A stretch of DNA of 64,000 bases from Anisakis pegreffii (lineage: Eukaryota > Nematoda > Chromadorea > Rhabditida > Anisakidae): the NCBI GenBank assembly GCA_035041965.1, contig JAPYMA010001113.1, positions 1-64,000 on the forward strand, read 5' to 3'. Numbering within the stretch: the first letter of the stretch is position 1; each line of letters opens with the position of its first letter. Below the pieces are notes generated by a model. The model was not told the origin of the DNA. It searched no databases and saw nothing but the letters and a program-made list of their open reading frames with translations. Shown here in pieces: positions 23,712 through 36,980 of this stretch. The translations under genes and the position numbers were made by a program.

Positions 23712-26690
23712 TTACGCCTCTTGCTTCCCTTCCAAAAAGTACGTCATCACCTCGTTACCGTCCTAAATTCAACACAAACATCATTCAATCAAGCGCTACC
23801 ACTGTTGTTGTCATATCAGTCTATCTTCAAGCAACGCATCAATAAAATAACTTTCTGCTTACATCATCAACTTTTTGTTTGCCTCGTTGGCTCATTGAAA
23901 ACACCGGAAAGAAGCAATGCAGAAGATTGTACGACTGCTCACTGATCTGAAATAGATGAGTATTTGCAAATCGCTTCTAAATGAATGTTGCCACAGCAGC
24001 ACACAGCATTAACAAATTAACAAACCTGAATTTTGTTCGCAACTCCGGTCGATTCCATACGAGAGGCGATATTGACAGTCTCACCGAAGAGACAATACCG
24101 AGGCGCTTCTCGTCCAACTACACCGGTCGCAACAGCACCACTGTGAAAACCTATGCGAACCATCATCTGTTCATCAGGTCGATGTGCCAGCTTGAAGTTG
24201 GAAACAAACTGCAAAAGTAAATTAGTACAATAGAGATAGCGTGTAAAGTTAAGCAACACACCGAACGCATCTTCAGTGCCACTTCAGCGATTTGCTGCAC
24301 ATGAGCATTGCCATTTTCATTCGGCACTCCTGACGAGATCATATACGCATCGCCGATCGTCTCCACCTGCAATAGAGAGCATAAACATCGAGCAGAGACG
24401 ATTGCTTGACGATTCACCTTGAAAGCGTCATGTTTTGCGATGATCGAGTCGAAACCCGAGAAGAGGTCGTTCAGGAAGGTGACAATTTGGAACGGTGTTG
24501 ATGTGGACGAGATCCTTGTGAAGCCACGAATGTCCGAAAATAGAATCGTCGCGCACTCGTACAGCTGAGGCAATACCGCTCTACCCACCTTCAAATCGTC
24601 TGCAACGCTCCTAAAATGTGAAACGTCGTCTGCTACAGCTAAACGAATTTTGCTCAGCGTTACCATCGCTCTGAAATTATTTGTACCATTTGGTACTCTG
24701 CAACAATTCCCGCTAATTAGCGCACCGCAACAATTTTCGCTAATTAGCGCACTAGAAACATCTGGATATCAGTCGAGGCCCTTCTATAGGACACTGTCGT
24801 CATCTTAGACTGATACACCACACCCATATCATCCATCCACCGAATACGACTGAGACTGACATCGTCTCATAAACCATATGTCCATATACGATGCAGAGAC
24901 GATTTGGTGCACACCGAAATCGAAATAACAATGCACCGCACCCAATACAACCAACCGACCACACGACGTCTCGACACGAAATGAAATGAATGCAATGGCG
25001 CCCACTATCAGTATTTAACCATCAACACTCTCGCATCTCTATCACTCCCGCCATATTTTTTAACATATCACGTTGTTTATCACTACCTTTCCCGCCCAAA
25101 CTCTCTTCTTTCATATGATCAATTCAGCGATTAAGTGTCTACCTCTTCATCAGTACCATATTATCAATACCAATTTTGATCTGTCATCAGATCATCACTA
25201 TTTTGCGCACAAATCGATAAAATAAAAATCAGAGATCGCTGTTCCATATACTTTCTGAATCAAAAACGCACCAAAAAAAACAGCCCCAGAGTAGACTCAT
25301 CGGTGATTTCACTATCAGATCACCGAAAGAAATAAGCGAAAAACTACCTCGGTAACATATTATTCAAGAGACGATCCGCTTGTATCTGTGCTTCTTCTAA
25401 CATTGCCGTACGTTCCTTCACGAGTACTTCCAAATTGGTCGTATACTTGATATTATTTCATTAGAATTACACTTCACCATAACAATTACAATAAAAATAT
25501 ACCACTAACTTCTTCCATCATCTTCATCATCTGATCCAGCAATGATCCATTTCCTCTGTAATTTTTATAATTCTAATGAAAATTAATAACTTATCAAAAA
25601 AATTAATAATTCTAATGAAAATTAATAACTTATCAAAACAAACATACGTCGTCTTAAGATTTGTGTTCACAATCGCTTTGACTTTTTTGATTGTCGGACG
25701 CATCTCTGGAATCTCCAACCAACACGCCTGAGAAAGCATATCAAATATTAAAAACCCAATTCATAATAATAATAACAATAATAATAATAATAATAATCAA
25801 TAATAACAATAATAATAATAATAATAATAACAACAACAATAATAATAATGAGTAATCACCTCGAGAGCACTTAATAACGGAAGCGCATAACCTTGTTCCT
25901 CAGTCACAGTTGGGAACGATGGGCGTATGCACTGCATATCATCACTTGCCATCGCTATCATTTGCATCAATCCTAAATTACAAACAATCGTAATAAGAAT
26001 TTAAAAAATAACAGTAATACAATAGTAATAATAATAATAAAACTAACTAGCGTTTGATTTTGACCTTTCATGGAAGGGTTGAACGCGGAATAAAATCTGG
26101 TATAGAACCATGCCGAGCGCATAAATATCACTCATCTGCGTTCCACTCGGCAATATTTTCGTGGCCAACAGCTCACGAATCACTTCAGGTGCTTGTTGTA
26201 TGTACTCTAGAAAACACAGCGATCAATAAACAATAAACATCAGCAGCAACACTCACTCCGAGTGGCTGAAGTGGCCTTGGTGTCTTGATCGCAGCTCTCG
26301 TCGAACATCTGCTTGATATCACCCCTGGCCACGCGCTCTCCAATCCAGTGCTCAATACCGAAATTGCTCAGTTTCACGGTCCAATTCGAATCCACCAAAC
26401 AATTCTGCACACACAAAAATCCGTGTGTCCCAATCGGCGACGAATGAAGGAACTGTACTCCCTGTATTAATCAATGCATTAATTAATGTAATTAATTAAT
26501 GCACTAATTAATGTAATTAATGCACTTATTACCTTAACAACATCCTTCGCAAATGACACTTGAAAATTACGACCCAGTTTTCGTTCATCGTTAAAAAGAA
26601 TATCCTGTAAGCAGTGCACTTATAAATAATAATATTATTATACAATAACAATAATCATATTTAATAATAATAATAATAATAATAATAATG

Positions 26691-26760
<70 letters not shown>

Positions 26761-26929
26761 CTCTAAACTACCACGTGTACAAAGTACCCATAGAAGGAGA
26801 AATTCGTTTTGCTGATTAAAACAAATCCCATAAAATTTATTCAAATTATCGAATTCAATACGTTTCATCTGCAATTTATTACTACTATTATTATTAATAA
26901 CACTGCATAGTAATATTGAAAATAATAAC

Positions 26930-26988
<59 letters not shown>

Positions 26989-29528
26989 GTAAAAAATAAA
27001 CTAACTTCATTCAATTGTTTTAATTCAGATTTTGTGAAAGTGATATTCTTAGACTGCGCAAAGCGTTTTACAGCCACATTCACATCGTTACATATCGCTT
27101 GTTTCACGTAAATCTTCGTGTTCGTTCGCGAGCTGACACTGCCTATCGCAGACTCTGCGCTGATCGATTTTGAGAAGGACATCTCGGATCGCTGATTTAT
27201 TTTTATTATTATTATTATTAATTATTACTAATTATCATTAATCTTTAAAATATCAACTCACCGCTCTCGAATCGTCCACTAAACGAACACTCTCCCTCGG
27301 AATACGCCACGTCATATCGTACAATCTCTTCTCTTTCCTTCAATAAATACCACAATACAATAACAACAATAAACACAATAACAACATAATAAATAACCAA
27401 CTAACTCTCTTAAATAAACCAAATACGTCACCGGCGCACTTATTGTAAAAAAAGCGATAATCGCGGCCAATACAAAAACATTCGTGTAATCACATAAACT
27501 CGCATCGAAACCGCAATACGGCTCATCCTCAGGCAACTTTCCATCATTTGATGGCCAGTAGTCGTTTATCAATTCGTGTGGTACCTTTTATTATTATTAT
27601 TATTATTGTTATTATTATAGAAAAAACAACAACAACATAATAAATAAGCAAAAAACAAACATGCTCGAAGCAGTCCTCCTCGTCATCATCAGCTCGCGAG
27701 CAGTCACCTCTAAGGGTGGCTTTCATTTGCTGTACGACCCTCACCGTTCCATTGCTCACGTGATAAATCGCATAGGATGGAACACGAATCGCTTTCTTAT
27801 TTGTGAGTACGTGCCCACTCATTCCTATAATTATTCATATACATACACACTACGTAAATATTATAACACTAAACGCAATCAAAATAGATCAATCACCAAT
27901 GAACTGTCGATTGATCATTTTTTGCCACAAAAATGAGCCGTTTAAGTAGACGTGCTCTGAATCGGTCTCATCGAATGCATCACGCAGTGCAAGTCCATAC
28001 AAATACAACGCATCGTATAGTGACATATATGTTATGCTTGCATACTATAACAGTAATCACCATGCATCACTTCTTTCATAGCAAATACCATAACAGTAAT
28101 AGTAATAGTAATAGTAATAGTAATAGTAATAGTAATAATAATAATAACAAAAAATTTACATGACTGCACAAAATACCAGTTTCCTGGGCGAACTTCAACT
28201 GGAACTCGCTCACGAGTTTATGGTCGTAGCCATGCGCCGTTATAATGATGGTGTTTTCGAAGGCGGCCTTCACCTCGTGCTTATCCACACCACTCGCTTC
28301 CCACGGGTAATAATCGTTCACATGAAATAAATAGTGTTTCTTATTACAAGCAAATCATCAGCCATTATAATAACAACAACATCAGTGAAACGAAACTCAC
28401 ATGAGCTAGCCACGGCAATATATACACAAACTCTTCAGTTTTCATCCCACACCTATGCACTGCTATCATAAAATTTGTTACCGTATCTAGATCCATGCCA
28501 AGCTCTACGATTATTACTAAAACAATACCATTAATTAATAATAATGATAGTAATAACAATAATAATGATAATAATAATAATAAACCAACTTCTTGCAGAA
28601 CGTTTAAGTGTTTTAAGAATGTTCGAAGCTAATAAGTCATCAACAGTGGCCATTGAATTCACTTCAAGTTGAATATTGACTGAAATTTGCGACTTTTTCA
28701 AAACATTCGCTAACGAATAGACCGATAAGCGCTCGTAATCCTCTGATGATCGCACGATGGCTACCTCAAATAATTAAACATCACTAATAAAACAGCAGCA
28801 TCCCAATTTCAGAGCTTCTTTCATTTTCTGAAGGCACTCAACCAACTCGGCGGGCGGCATCAAGTAACACAACGAACCTGTTTCCAACGATTCAGTTCTA
28901 TGAACGTCTGAGTGGCTTTCGCCATTTCTGTGGCTGACGTGAGTGCTACTGATCCGAGCGTTGTGAACATCTGCCGATTCGCTAGTGCATCGTGTCCGGA
29001 CGTATGCGCTATTATAGGCACATTCCATCGTGACGCCAATCGCCCAATTACTAACATCTCTTCAAACTTTTTACTATATATTTTATAGTAATCACAACAA
29101 CAATAATAATGTAAGGCATTAACCAACCGTCATTGCAACCAGGTCCAAAATAAACCGTAGTGCTGCGTTTGTAATGCATAAAAGCGGCATGCTCGACTCC
29201 GTTGAATGCCTCACAAGAGCTCATTGTGAACACTCTGCATAATTGGGCATAATTAATTACTCACAAGTAATACTTACTCAATAAGTAATCATCAACATCA
29301 ATAAGCCACTCACTCCAATGTGAAATTTGCCGGTAGAATACTTCGAAGTGCCAACTCCTTTGCACACAACCTCAGCACGTCCGGTTCGTGCGACAGTGCT
29401 GAGTTATTCTTTAGCAGATGCCCTATACGGATGTTCACTTGATGTCCATTCTTCTTCACTTCTGCACGCCTAACAAACGCTAACACACCGCCAATCAGCG
29501 CTATCTTCAGCCAGCTACTAACAAGCAT
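23712..29528 (-). CDS. Receptor-type guanylyl cyclase
   Basis: Membrane receptor that makes cGMP from GTP. The ATG at 29526-29528 opens a hydrophobic leader ([19 protein letters not shown]). The ANF-receptor-like ectodomain runs to about 27,600 ([44 protein letters not shown]). The TM segment is at about 27,480-27,430 ([20 protein letters not shown]). The kinase-homology domain spans about 27,320-25,660 ([34 protein letters not shown]), then the dimerisation helix ([18 protein letters not shown]) and the catalytic domain at 24,613-24,020. Catalytic features are present: [10 protein letters not shown] and VETIGDAYM (metal Asp, purine-selecting Glu) and [17 protein letters not shown] (guanine-selecting Cys, Asn/Arg). 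The last exon ends [12 protein letters not shown]; stop 23712-23714. The catalytic loop of the kinase-like domain lacks HRD, so it is probably a pseudokinase. Ligand unknown; gcy family, orthologue not assigned. Confidence 0.95.
24976..25271 (+). repeat. Dispersed repeat, copy 2, in guanylyl cyclase intron
   Basis: Near-identical to 3146-3442. It sits inside the roughly 730-bp intron between the exon ending at RLLNNMLPR (about 25,345) and the first catalytic exon (24,613), the largest intron in this part of the gene. Confidence 0.9.
25763..25849. repeat. AAT/AAC microsatellite in guanylyl cyclase intron
   Basis: About 87 bp of AAT units with AAC interruptions, in an intron of the kinase-homology region. 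Confidence 0.9.
26661..26759. repeat. (AAT)n microsatellite, about 99 bp, in guanylyl cyclase intron
   Basis: The longest nearly pure AAT tract in the window, with one GAT interruption. On the gene strand it begins at the splice donor (GAG then GTATTATT...). Confidence 0.95.
26921..26990. repeat. (AAT)n microsatellite in guanylyl cyclase intron
   Basis: About 70 bp in the adjacent intron, downstream of the exon encoding [20 protein letters not shown]. Confidence 0.93.
28094..28147. repeat. (AGTAAT)n hexanucleotide passing into (AAT)n
   Basis: Seven or so AGTAAT units followed by AAT units, in an intron of the cyclase ectodomain region. Confidence 0.9.
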
Positions 29529-30589
29529 TATTCCACTCACAATAATAACTAAGACTCTACCTCAGAGCAACACTTTATAACTTCACTAATCCAGTGCACA
29601 CCTAGTTATTTTGATTAATGCTAAATGATAAATGCCAATTAAGAAATGAAATGATGAATCGGAAACGAGTTAATGCATTAATGCATTTATACACTTAATA
29701 TCTAGCAGCAGCAGCAGCAACTCACTCCTCCCATTCACTTAAATTACTTTGCATAAAGCATTATACACAGACGACTGCGCGTCACACCGACGACAGTTCA
29801 GCGCCGAACCGACGACAGTTCAGCGCCGAACCGAGGACAACTGAGCGCCGAATCGAGGACAGTTGAGCGCCGAACCGAGGACAGTTGAGCGCCGAATCGA
29901 GGACAGTTGGGCGCCGAACCGAGGACAACTGGGCGCCGACTTCCGCTGAATCACTAATGCAGTAATGGTGTGCAGATGAAATGCGCAAGACGTTACGAGT
30001 AACATCTTACTTGACACGTGAATAACGGATGCATTCACTTTGCAGCCAATACTTATATTTACCTTGCATCCATCCATTCTGAGCGAGCAAGGCTTGCAAC
30101 TCTCGTCAACCACTTAAGAAAGCATGCCGTATCTCTGTACCAACCAACAACTAACTCTCAATAATCCAACTCCGTCCCACCCCATCCCTATCAAATACTT
30201 CGCTGCAATTAATAAATCACAACCAACTAATACTAATCGTTCCGTTAGAAGTAAGTCAACATATTCCAATCATAACAACGCATAACTAGTGCTAGTAATG
30301 CCCCTCAACTTAATCAAGTCATTTGCATCACACAATTTCATTGCTTTGTTCGCGCTATTTAATAAGTCTCATACAATATTAGCACATCAATAATGATATC
30401 GGGTAAGTTGATCACTCTAAAATAATTGCAAGAGCATAATAAGATCACAATATAATAAGCTTCATACACGCATACTTTTGACTGCCGCCTTGCATCCCAT
30501 TTCCCGCATATCTCATCCACAATGTACACAAATAAACATACAATTCATAATAATAATATACAATAAAAAATATCACTTATTTATCGCTG
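29529..30589. other. Intergenic, guanylyl cyclase promoter side to pygo 3' end
   Basis: No gene was recognised. The main feature is the GC-rich 22-bp minisatellite (29,783-29,942, listed separately). It keeps minus-strand frames open across the repeats, which accounts for the ORFs near 29,782-30,113. Confidence 0.6.
29783..29942. repeat. 22-bp GC-rich minisatellite (7 units) upstream of guanylyl cyclase
   Basis: Units close to ACAGTTGAGCGCCGAACCGA plus GG repeat at about 22-bp spacing, each carrying GCGCCGA. It begins about 255 bp upstream of the cyclase ATG and is far more GC-rich than its surroundings. Confidence 0.93.
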
Positions 30590-30721
30590 TTATGAATAAA
30601 ATATTTCGTTTGCACCACTGATACACGCGTTGCAAATCCACTCGGCGCGTGGCTCGTTCAATATCGCCTCGAAGCTTTCTCGAAGTAATTCGCTGCATTC
30701 CTGCAATAGACATAACATACC

Positions 30722-30776
<55 letters not shown>

Positions 30777-32071
30777 TTCAACACAATACTAAAAACCAAC
30801 TAATATATGAAAGCTACCTGATGAAAAAAGCGCCGACAACCCTGATTGTTGCCAGTACACTGTATTCCAATGCAATCTCCCTGCAGCAGCGTTTTATAAT
30901 AACAACAATCAATATCAATAATGACAAGTCAAAATAACAACAATAAAACTAACCCGAAATTCTTCTTTACAATAACCACATCGTTGCAAAAGCAATGTTG
31001 CGCCATTACTAGTATTATTATTATTGTCATTAGTGTTGTTTTCATCCAAAGAATTATTTATTCTAATATTACTTATTGTTGTTGACGTCATATTATTACT
31101 ATTCATATTATTAATCACATCAAAATTATTCGATGTTGACGGCCTGTTAACTGAAAATACGACAATTATGGATACCGCTTAGAAGAAATCATACTGATTT
31201 ATCAGATCTTAGAAGTACGTTTAACATTCACACAACCTAAGAAACATACCATAACTATAAGCGCACTCATGCCTGTTGGTAATATTCGCTTTATTATTAG
31301 TATTACTTTTCATCATGAGATTTGCCAACGCCTTGAATGCTGACTCTGGATAGGGCACTCGAACGTTCCTTCAAATCAACTTCAGTATTATTATGGCTAG
31401 TGTCAACTTCAACTACCTACACAGAACAAACAAATTAACCTTGGTAATGACAGCTCACCACCACAATACAACGGGTTTCCAGTGTTCACGAAGTGAGGAG
31501 GACTTCGTGGGGTTTGACCGCCACAAAATATGATCCGCTTGCGGGCTCTGCACCTGGCTTTCAGCCCTCGACAGCAATTACCGTTGTTCAAATACTCTTC
31601 CTCGAACGGGTTTCGAACGTTGATCACCTCTTTCAGTTCGAATGAAGCCGAAGCGGCACTCTTCTTGCCTTTACTCTTCTCACACGCACCGTCACTCACC
31701 ACCTTCGATGTCAATAACAACAACTCGCCCACCCCTCTCCCCCCATTCCGACCTCGCCCTTTACGATCTGATGTCGTCACTGCTGTCCTATTATCCACCA
31801 CATCACTATCATTTAGTGCTGTACAGTATGTACTGCTATCGGCCACATCACATGCTACAGGAGGCTCAGGTGTTAAATTCTGGTAGAAATCAACCACTGA
31901 CGGCGGTCTAATATTATCCTCTTCTTCTGAGCCCAATCCCAAACCTAGTCCCAGACCTAAACCCAAACCCGATCCGGAAAACACTCCGTCCGCACTCCGT
32001 TCTGCAGCATTCGTATCTGTGCCGAACTCCGTCTGTCGATCGTTCGCGTGTAAGATTGCCGTTGTGGCCAT
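30590..32071 (-). CDS. pygo: Pygopus homologue (PHD finger, Wnt coactivator family)
   Basis: Nuclear adaptor of the Pygopus family; known members read H3K4me and bind BCL9/Legless in the beta-catenin complex. The C-terminal PHD finger is split over three exons (about 31,118-30,957, 30,890-30,821, 30,706-30,590). It has all eight zinc ligands in Cys4-His-Cys3 order: CGYC, IQC...QGC, FFHQEC, WICNAC. The family's spacing and the FHxEC...AEWICNAC wording fit Pygopus. The N-terminal exon contains NVRNPFEEEYLNNG, the NPF motif of the Pygopus N-terminal homology domain (about 31,600), and a Gly-Leu repeat. The first ATG is 32069-32071, but the frame is open further upstream through EVRKRRGQK, a possible nuclear signal, behind a plausible acceptor. 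An upstream exon may therefore exist and the start is uncertain. The linker is Asn-rich. Confidence 0.85.
30722..30773. repeat. (AAT)n microsatellite in pygo intron
   Basis: About 17 AAT units in the intron that splits the PHD finger coding region. Confidence 0.95.
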
Positions 32072-32339
32072 TTTTTGCCCTCGCCGCTTTCTCACTTCCA
32101 AACAGCAGTTTGCGAATTCTGAAAACGGTTTTAAACAACAATAATAAAAATAATCATAACAATAGTATTAATAACAACTCTCACTCATGTGCCAATACAA
32201 ACAAAATACGCCGCAACCTCAAATCATCTTAAAAACCTACAAAACAACAACCATTTATGATCTCATTTTAAAAACATTCAAATCATACATAAACCAGACT
32301 AAACATACTGCCTTCCACTATCACAGTACATATTAAAAA

Positions 32340-32340
<1 letters not shown>

Positions 32341-32384
<44 letters not shown>
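32341..32384. repeat. (ATT)n microsatellite
   Basis: About 15 ATT units on the plus strand, upstream of pygo. Confidence 0.95.
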
Positions 32385-32386
<2 letters not shown>

Positions 32387-32602
32387 GCCATTGTCGTTTC
32401 GTACGCACCTTCACATCACACTGACAAGCACGCACGCACGCGCATAAGCATGCGTGCAGCCTCTCATATCATCCCGTTTCTATTTAGTTCGCATCCCAGC
32501 GCACAATATGGATAAGAAAACCAGAAATTAATAAATGCAGCAGCAGCAGCAGCAACAAGTCACAATAATACACCAGCAATCACCACAGCCAACAGCTTAC
32601 TC

Positions 32603-32680
32603 AGAGGCGATAGCTCAGAGGTAGAAACCTAGGCGGCCGGTAACCCTATACCCGGCTGGTTCAACTGCCTGCCGTTCACG
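32603..32680 (+). repeat. tRNA-like segment, possible SINE head
   Basis: TAGCTCAGAGGTAGAA resembles a pol III A box and GGTTCAACTGCC, about 45 bp later, resembles a B box. No full cloverleaf with a paired acceptor stem could be drawn, so a functional tRNA is not supported. Confidence 0.3.
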
Positions 32681-34336
32681 AATATCGAAAACGATTGCTG
32701 TGCCTAGATCGAAAATGCATTTTATTTTTCAACAGCGACAGTTTTTTTGGCAGTATTATTTTACAATGGAACCAAGTGGAGCCTAGTAGGCCCCCTAAGT
32801 GTTTTTCAATTGAAATGCACTGCTCACTGCTGTCACACAAGCTAGGAAGTCGACACTTTCATTTAGCAGTGTACTACACACAGTGTTACGTTTAAGCGCT
32901 GCTCACTCTCGGTGTAACCTAGGCTTAAACGACGATCATCAATCAGTTGTGATCGAGTTGACACTAGCTAGAGCAACAAAGCAGCTTTACGTGTTGACAC
33001 TCAGATTCAGTCATTTGCTTTCAGATGCATGCATCAGCCAGCAATACTAGCACGTACAATTAATTAGTAATTAGCAATAAAAACATGAACAGCAAGTTGG
33101 TTGGTAAAGCAACGTCCAGTTGGCTGCTGCTTTTATTGTTTCTTTATTAAAGATCAGAATTATATTGTGGTTAACGCGCAAAATCAGGCAGACGCCAGAC
33201 AGACCAGCAGACGCAGAGATAGAGCAAACGAAAGAGGAAAGACTCAGAGAACAATCGCTTGCTGTCTGTTGTGTTGGCGAATCGTTCCTGCGCACACTCA
33301 AAAATGAACACGCTTAAGACCAGGGCAGCAGCCTAGCGTAGCAGATAGCTTGCGGCCAGATGAATGCCACCTATCTCCCCGAACACGGACTCGTTGAATT
33401 CACAAACTTTTTGCTTCAGCTCAACTCGATCTGAATCGACAACGCAACAAGGTGCTCAATAAACAACAACACAACACAATAACAACGAAAGTAAAACCCA
33501 CACAGTCTATTATCCCCATTTGCGTAGTACCACTCTCGCGTCCATACCTGCAACATCCACAAAACCATTAAAGCAACTAAAAACAAAATACTCAAACTTG
33601 AATACCTCCAGTAGAATGGCGCAACTATCGGCGAACAACACTTGAACAGTTAAGCCGTCTCATCGCTAATGCCCAACGCACCTGATCTGCTAAAGCAAAT
33701 GAAGTGAACAACGCACCATTTCATAATCCAATCCCTTTGCCTTTATGCATCACCACCAAACGATCGTTAAGCATCAGCACAGTTTAACAATCATCACAAC
33801 AACATAATAACATCATACAATAAAAGCACGCACATTCACCATCCACCCAACCGACCACTCACCATCACCACTCATCTCAACAATGAGCTCTACCACTCTC
33901 TAAACACTACCATTTAAACGCCACGTCATCATCAACTAATCAATAATAGACCAGAGCACTGCGATACAAATAGAAATAGCATCATACAACAACTATTATT
34001 ATCAAATAACTCATACATAAATTCCTATTGCCTCTAAAAACTTAAAATAAGATACTCACAAAACAGCGATTCAACCTGATACAACGATCGTCATACATCA
34101 CTCTGAATAATAACAGTGACAATAATAATAATACTTCGCAAAAAAACCAAAATAAAGCAATAAAATTCCCACAATTATAACAAGTATAAACAGAACTGAT
34201 AACATTAACTATAATTATTAATTATTAATCACAATAATATTTCCTTCATAACGAGCATATAATAACACCAGTACGCATCAAATAATAAATGAAAAATAAG
34301 CAAAAAAAAGCAAATCAGTTATAATTACACGACTAT

Positions 34337-36948
34337 TTATAACATTTTCGAGCGTTCCAATTCGGTCTGTTCTCGGTCCTCTTCGTCGTCTATCAACAGC
34401 TTATCAGCCAGTGAGCTCGGTATGTTGTCGTCAATCCACTTCAGATCCTCCTCAAATCACACACGTCAACGCTAATCACCACAACACACTCAACTCAACT
34501 CAACCAACCTTTATTTTCTCATCTGAATAATCCTTCTGCTGTTTTCGAGCGTCACCCCTCGACGACACCGACCCACTTCGCTGCTTCAACACCTCACTCG
34601 CATAAAACCCACTGTTGAACAACTCATCTGAACAATCAATCATACAACAACAACTCAACGCAACCAATCAGCAACCCAACCAACCAACCCTCGTCATTCT
34701 CATCCTCGGAATCGTCCAAAAGTGGTGTGAATGCGTATCGTTGATTGTTCTGCGACGGTCTCCACAAAACCATAATCACCACCAAAATCGAACAGAATAA
34801 CACATGCCAAAACGCTGTATCTATCCAACTGCAATACGCAAACACAACAATAACATCACCATACCATAAATAATCACCATAACAACAATAAATAACCGAA
34901 CGTAACTATTCCTTCCAATCCACCAAGCAGTGCTGTAAATTGTGCATATAAATCGTCCATATCATGAACACTGCACTAACCATAACAGCAAAACATAATG
35001 TATTCGTGAAATGTCGATAAACAGACAATTTTATCTGAAATTTCTTAAATAAGCATAATAAAAAATAATAACACACACGTATGTATAATAATAAATAGTA
35101 ACCTCATTTCGACGTAATCTCAACACACGCATTGTGCTAATCAATGAGGTAAAGATCCACCAGAAAATCACCACCTCGAGAATTATAAGCGGAAGTGCGG
35201 CCAACTGCTTTTGCTTGACTGCTTCCGCATGACTCTTAAATGACAATAACAATAAGCATAAAGCATAAACCACCAACAGTATAAGGTATAAGTAAATTCA
35301 CCTTCGATACTCTGGCCAGTCCCTCGATAGCACAGAAAATGAAGTAGATGAAGCCAACACCAGCCACCTGATTTAGGGTACTTCCCAGGCGCGGTTTCAC
35401 CACGCCGTAACCCACAGACACTATGATAATGAGCACTCTTGACATTGTCCTCTTCAAACATGACACCAATTCGGCTGCCTTAATTAATTATTTCAATGAA
35501 GTCGTCACTCCGATAAAACATCAAGCCTGAATTTGCCACGTATCTCACCACCAGCTATAGCATACCTCAATGAAGCCATCCACTGAAGTACCATTTTCGT
35601 TCATCGTCTCGTATTCCGAATAGAACATTGCCTTCTCGATCATCCCCACCGTTATCACAGCACCTTCAATACACCTCCTCTCCACTTCCACATAACAATG
35701 ACACTAATAATAATAATAATAATAATCACACAACCCACCAATCCAAAATTGTATCCTCAAAATATCCTTCCAATGTCGCAAACAAACCGACAACCATACC
35801 AACGCAAGCACCATATAAAACACGCACATCAACGAATAAAATCTCAATAATGGGTAATCTATTGCACTCAGGTATCCGTATGGCCCACGCCACTGTACGT
35901 CCATTGTTATCATATGCGATTTATCATTCTTATTACTGCTATCCACCGGCGGATATTTCACCACGGTAAACTTCAATACCAAAAAATATATACCATCCAA
36001 TGGTAATTTCTGAACCGGATGCCATGAACTGAAACAACTCCATTTCAATAAACATTATTAATTGGATACTCACATAACCAAGTGAGAACCAAGTATTACG
36101 AAACCTACTAGCCATTAAACTGATCACGATAATACTAAAACGATATCGAACACAAACAACACATCAACACAAGCGCAGCATTCACCAACCGACCACTCAA
36201 CAGCCAACAAAACACAACAATGATCAAGCACTCAGTGAATATCGACTTCATCTCACTACTCTAGTAGTTCTTACAACTCTAACTGACTGTCAACAGCACC
36301 TTAACGAACGTTTCGCGCCACCATCCAACGAATCTCCATTCAGTCCTGCATACTCTCGCTTCGCTAGACGTAAATTATGCGCCGCTTCTGTCTGATTCAC
36401 CTGAAATTTCACTAAATTCACACTTCAATTAAAGATCAAGGCAGCAGCAAGTCACTGAAACAGAAGCTGACCTTCATGCCATGCGTGCTCACATTATGTA
36501 CCTCTAGTGGTTTTAACGGTAGTGGTTGATTGAATATCATCGTGCCTTGCGCATCTTTACAACTGAATCGTTGTGGAGGTGATTTGTAGAATAAAATCTT
36601 CTGGTAATCATAACCAGCCGGAATTTCGTATTCTTGATCGAAATAAAAGTTCTGAAATTCCGCCGACTGTTTTTCATGAATAAACAAATGAAAATCTTTT
36701 TTTCTCAGTTACTGCGTCACAGACACAAACGGGTGTTAGCGCTGAGGCAAAAAATCTTTGCATGTGTTTCATCCGGGCCTCTTTCAGGTTCTCATGCAGA
36801 ACGAGCACAATTCAACGATGATGAATCTTAGGCAAAACCCCGCGGCCAAAACTTCAGCCAAAAACACGACCATGTTCCGATTTTGTGTGCACCTTCTTAC
36901 ACGTGTTCTCTACAACAACACTTCGTAATAATAATAATAATAATAATA

Positions 36949-36980
<32 letters not shown>

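Larger units (their letters stand above)
32072..34336. other. Intergenic, pygo 5' side to TMEM87 3' end
   Basis: No gene was recognised apart from a possible pygo 5' exon. It contains an ATT tract at 32,341-32,384 (the opposite orientation to most tracts here) and a tRNA-like segment at 32,603-32,680. The interval 33,470-34,320 is A-rich simple sequence with no supported feature. Confidence 0.5.

Noticed and set aside
26638..27182. Poly-Tyr and poly-Leu ORFs here and at many other places
   Set aside because: These are intronic (AAT)n tracts read through in different frames; the real exons on either side splice around them.
29782..30113. Overlapping minus-strand ORFs with repeated RRFGAQLSS-type peptides
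   Set aside because: They arise from the 22-bp minisatellite being open in several frames; no start context or homology.
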